A program made the position numbers and the translations under genes. This document shows positions 62,875 through 63,443 of a stretch of DNA of 63,443 bases, piece after piece; the stretch's first letter is position 1; every line of letters begins with the position of its first letter. Source of the DNA: Ignavibacteriaceae bacterium. Its GTDB lineage: Bacteria > Bacteroidota > Ignavibacteria > Ignavibacteriales > Ignavibacteriaceae. Below the pieces are notes generated by a model, which worked only from the letters and a program-made list of their open reading frames with translations, was not told where the DNA came from and searched no databases. The stretch covers positions 1-63,443 of the forward strand of contig JACAFC010000076.1 in assembly GCA_013388515.1 (NCBI GenBank). Direction: 5' to 3'.

Positions 62875-63443
62875 TCAAACACCCATTGTTTGAATTAAAA
62901 TAGCAAGCTGCCGCTCGTAATCCTTAAGCATATTCTTTATTACATAGACATATACCGGTATTACGGCTACTAGTATTGCCAACCCTAAACCGATTTTTAT
63001 TGGTTGAGTAACAAAGAAAACCTGCATTTGAGGAATTATTCTAGAAATTATTCCTTCGGCAATGTGCACTAAAAAAAAGGATACCATAATTGGAGAAGCT
63101 ATTTTTACAGCTATTATAAATACTGATGCTGCATATTTTACAATCATATCTTGTACAGCACTATTAATTACAAATGTACCTATCGGTATAACAGAAAAGG
63201 AATATTTTAGGGAACTAATAATGTAATGATGTCCATTTATTAAAAAGAAAACCAGTAAAGCTCCGTAGTACAAAAACTCTCCAATTACATTACCATTAAT
63301 TTCTTCATTAGGATTAAAGACTTCGGCAGCATTTAATCCCATATCAATTCCGATTAATGTTCCGGCATACGATACACCATAAAAAATAAATTGCATCATA
63401 AAGCCCATTGTTAAACCGGTAAGCCCTTCCTTTAGTGCTAAAA
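62875..63443 (-). CDS. fliR: Flagellar export protein FliR (N-terminus beyond window)
   Basis: The frame is open from the right edge; an internal ATG at 63408 is not the true start. Upstream of it the reading frame continues 'LALKEGLTGLTMGFMMQFIF', the conserved FliR middle region ('E...G...GF...Q..F....AG...G'). About 188 of the usual ~260 residues are visible, with hydrophobic spans and the C-terminal 'LVAVIPVYVYVIKNMLKDYE'. It is part of the FliPQR export channel; fliP and fliQ would be expected beyond the window. Confidence 0.88.
   Translation of the reverse strand, partial: LALKEGLTGLTMGFMMQFIFYGVSYAGTLIGIDMGLNAAEVFNPNEEINGNVIGEFLYYGALLVFFLINGHHYIISSLKYSFSVIPIGTFVINSAVQDMIVKYAASVFIIAVKIASPIMVSFFLVHIAEGIISRIIPQMQVFFVTQPIKIGLGLAILVAVIPVYVYVIKNMLKDYERQLAILIQTMGV

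Overview
The window looks like a chromosome segment from the Ignavibacteria / Bacteroidota side of the tree (FCB group). The DNA is AT-rich. Two secreted proteins end in the type IX secretion (T9SS) sorting domain with the 'YQNYPNPFN' motif, and a third large protein ends in a T9SS-like domain. There is a PorV-like porin, a TonB-dependent receptor with an N-terminal carboxypeptidase-regulatory domain, and bacillithiol synthesis (bshA). It also has a full flagellar operon with P- and L-ring genes. Flagella are rare in Bacteroidota but known in Ignavibacteria, so that is the best guess. No marker gene (rRNA or ribosomal protein) is present to prove it.

Left part (1-11.3 kb): a partial cyclic-nucleotide-binding-like protein diverges from an ECF sigma / zinc anti-sigma pair. 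Next come an FmdB zinc ribbon and a secreted rhodanese. On the opposite strand lie a dienelactone-hydrolase-like protein without its nucleophile, the two folate enzymes of formiminoglutamate breakdown encoded as separate genes, and a large T9SS glycoside-hydrolase-like protein. The ftcD-cyclodeaminase gap holds two opposed copies of a small hairpin repeat, one with a nested insertion. Two further small palindromes sit in frame inside a T9SS sorting domain. A secreted unknown and a SurA/PpiC-type foldase follow.

Middle (11.4-39 kb): an outer-membrane cassette (TonB receptor, 1232-residue secreted protein with Asp/Asn-rich repeats, PorV-like protein), an SGNH hydrolase with TPRs, two exported GH13 amylases, a DUF5989 microprotein and a Lys-rich microprotein before an LtaS-like sulfatase, and an M14 carboxypeptidase. 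After these come an Lrp/AsnC regulator directly upstream of glnA with a palindrome between them, a bshA-unknown-RNA methyltransferase operon, a sugar kinase-reductase-amylase operon with ATGA overlaps, tRNA-Arg(CCU), a DUF1611 protein and a PAS histidine kinase.

Right part (39.4-63.4 kb): about 24 kb on the minus strand, read from the right as fliR-flhB-flhA-flhF-flhG-unknown-fliA-HDOD-HDOD-degenerate kinase-unknown-flgF-flgG-flgA-flgH-flgI-flgJ-flgN-flgK-flgL-motA-motB-fliW-csrA-receiver/Hpt-motA-motB-receiver-receiver/DHp-unknown. Most junctions overlap or are a few bases apart, so this is probably one or a few long transcripts. It builds the export gate, P/L rings, distal rod, hook-filament junction and two stator sets. 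It contains no CheA, CheW or chemoreceptor. Instead there is an unusual set of receiver, Hpt and DHp proteins and a kinase that has lost its phospho-acceptor His. No recognisable flgM or flagellin gene is in the window.
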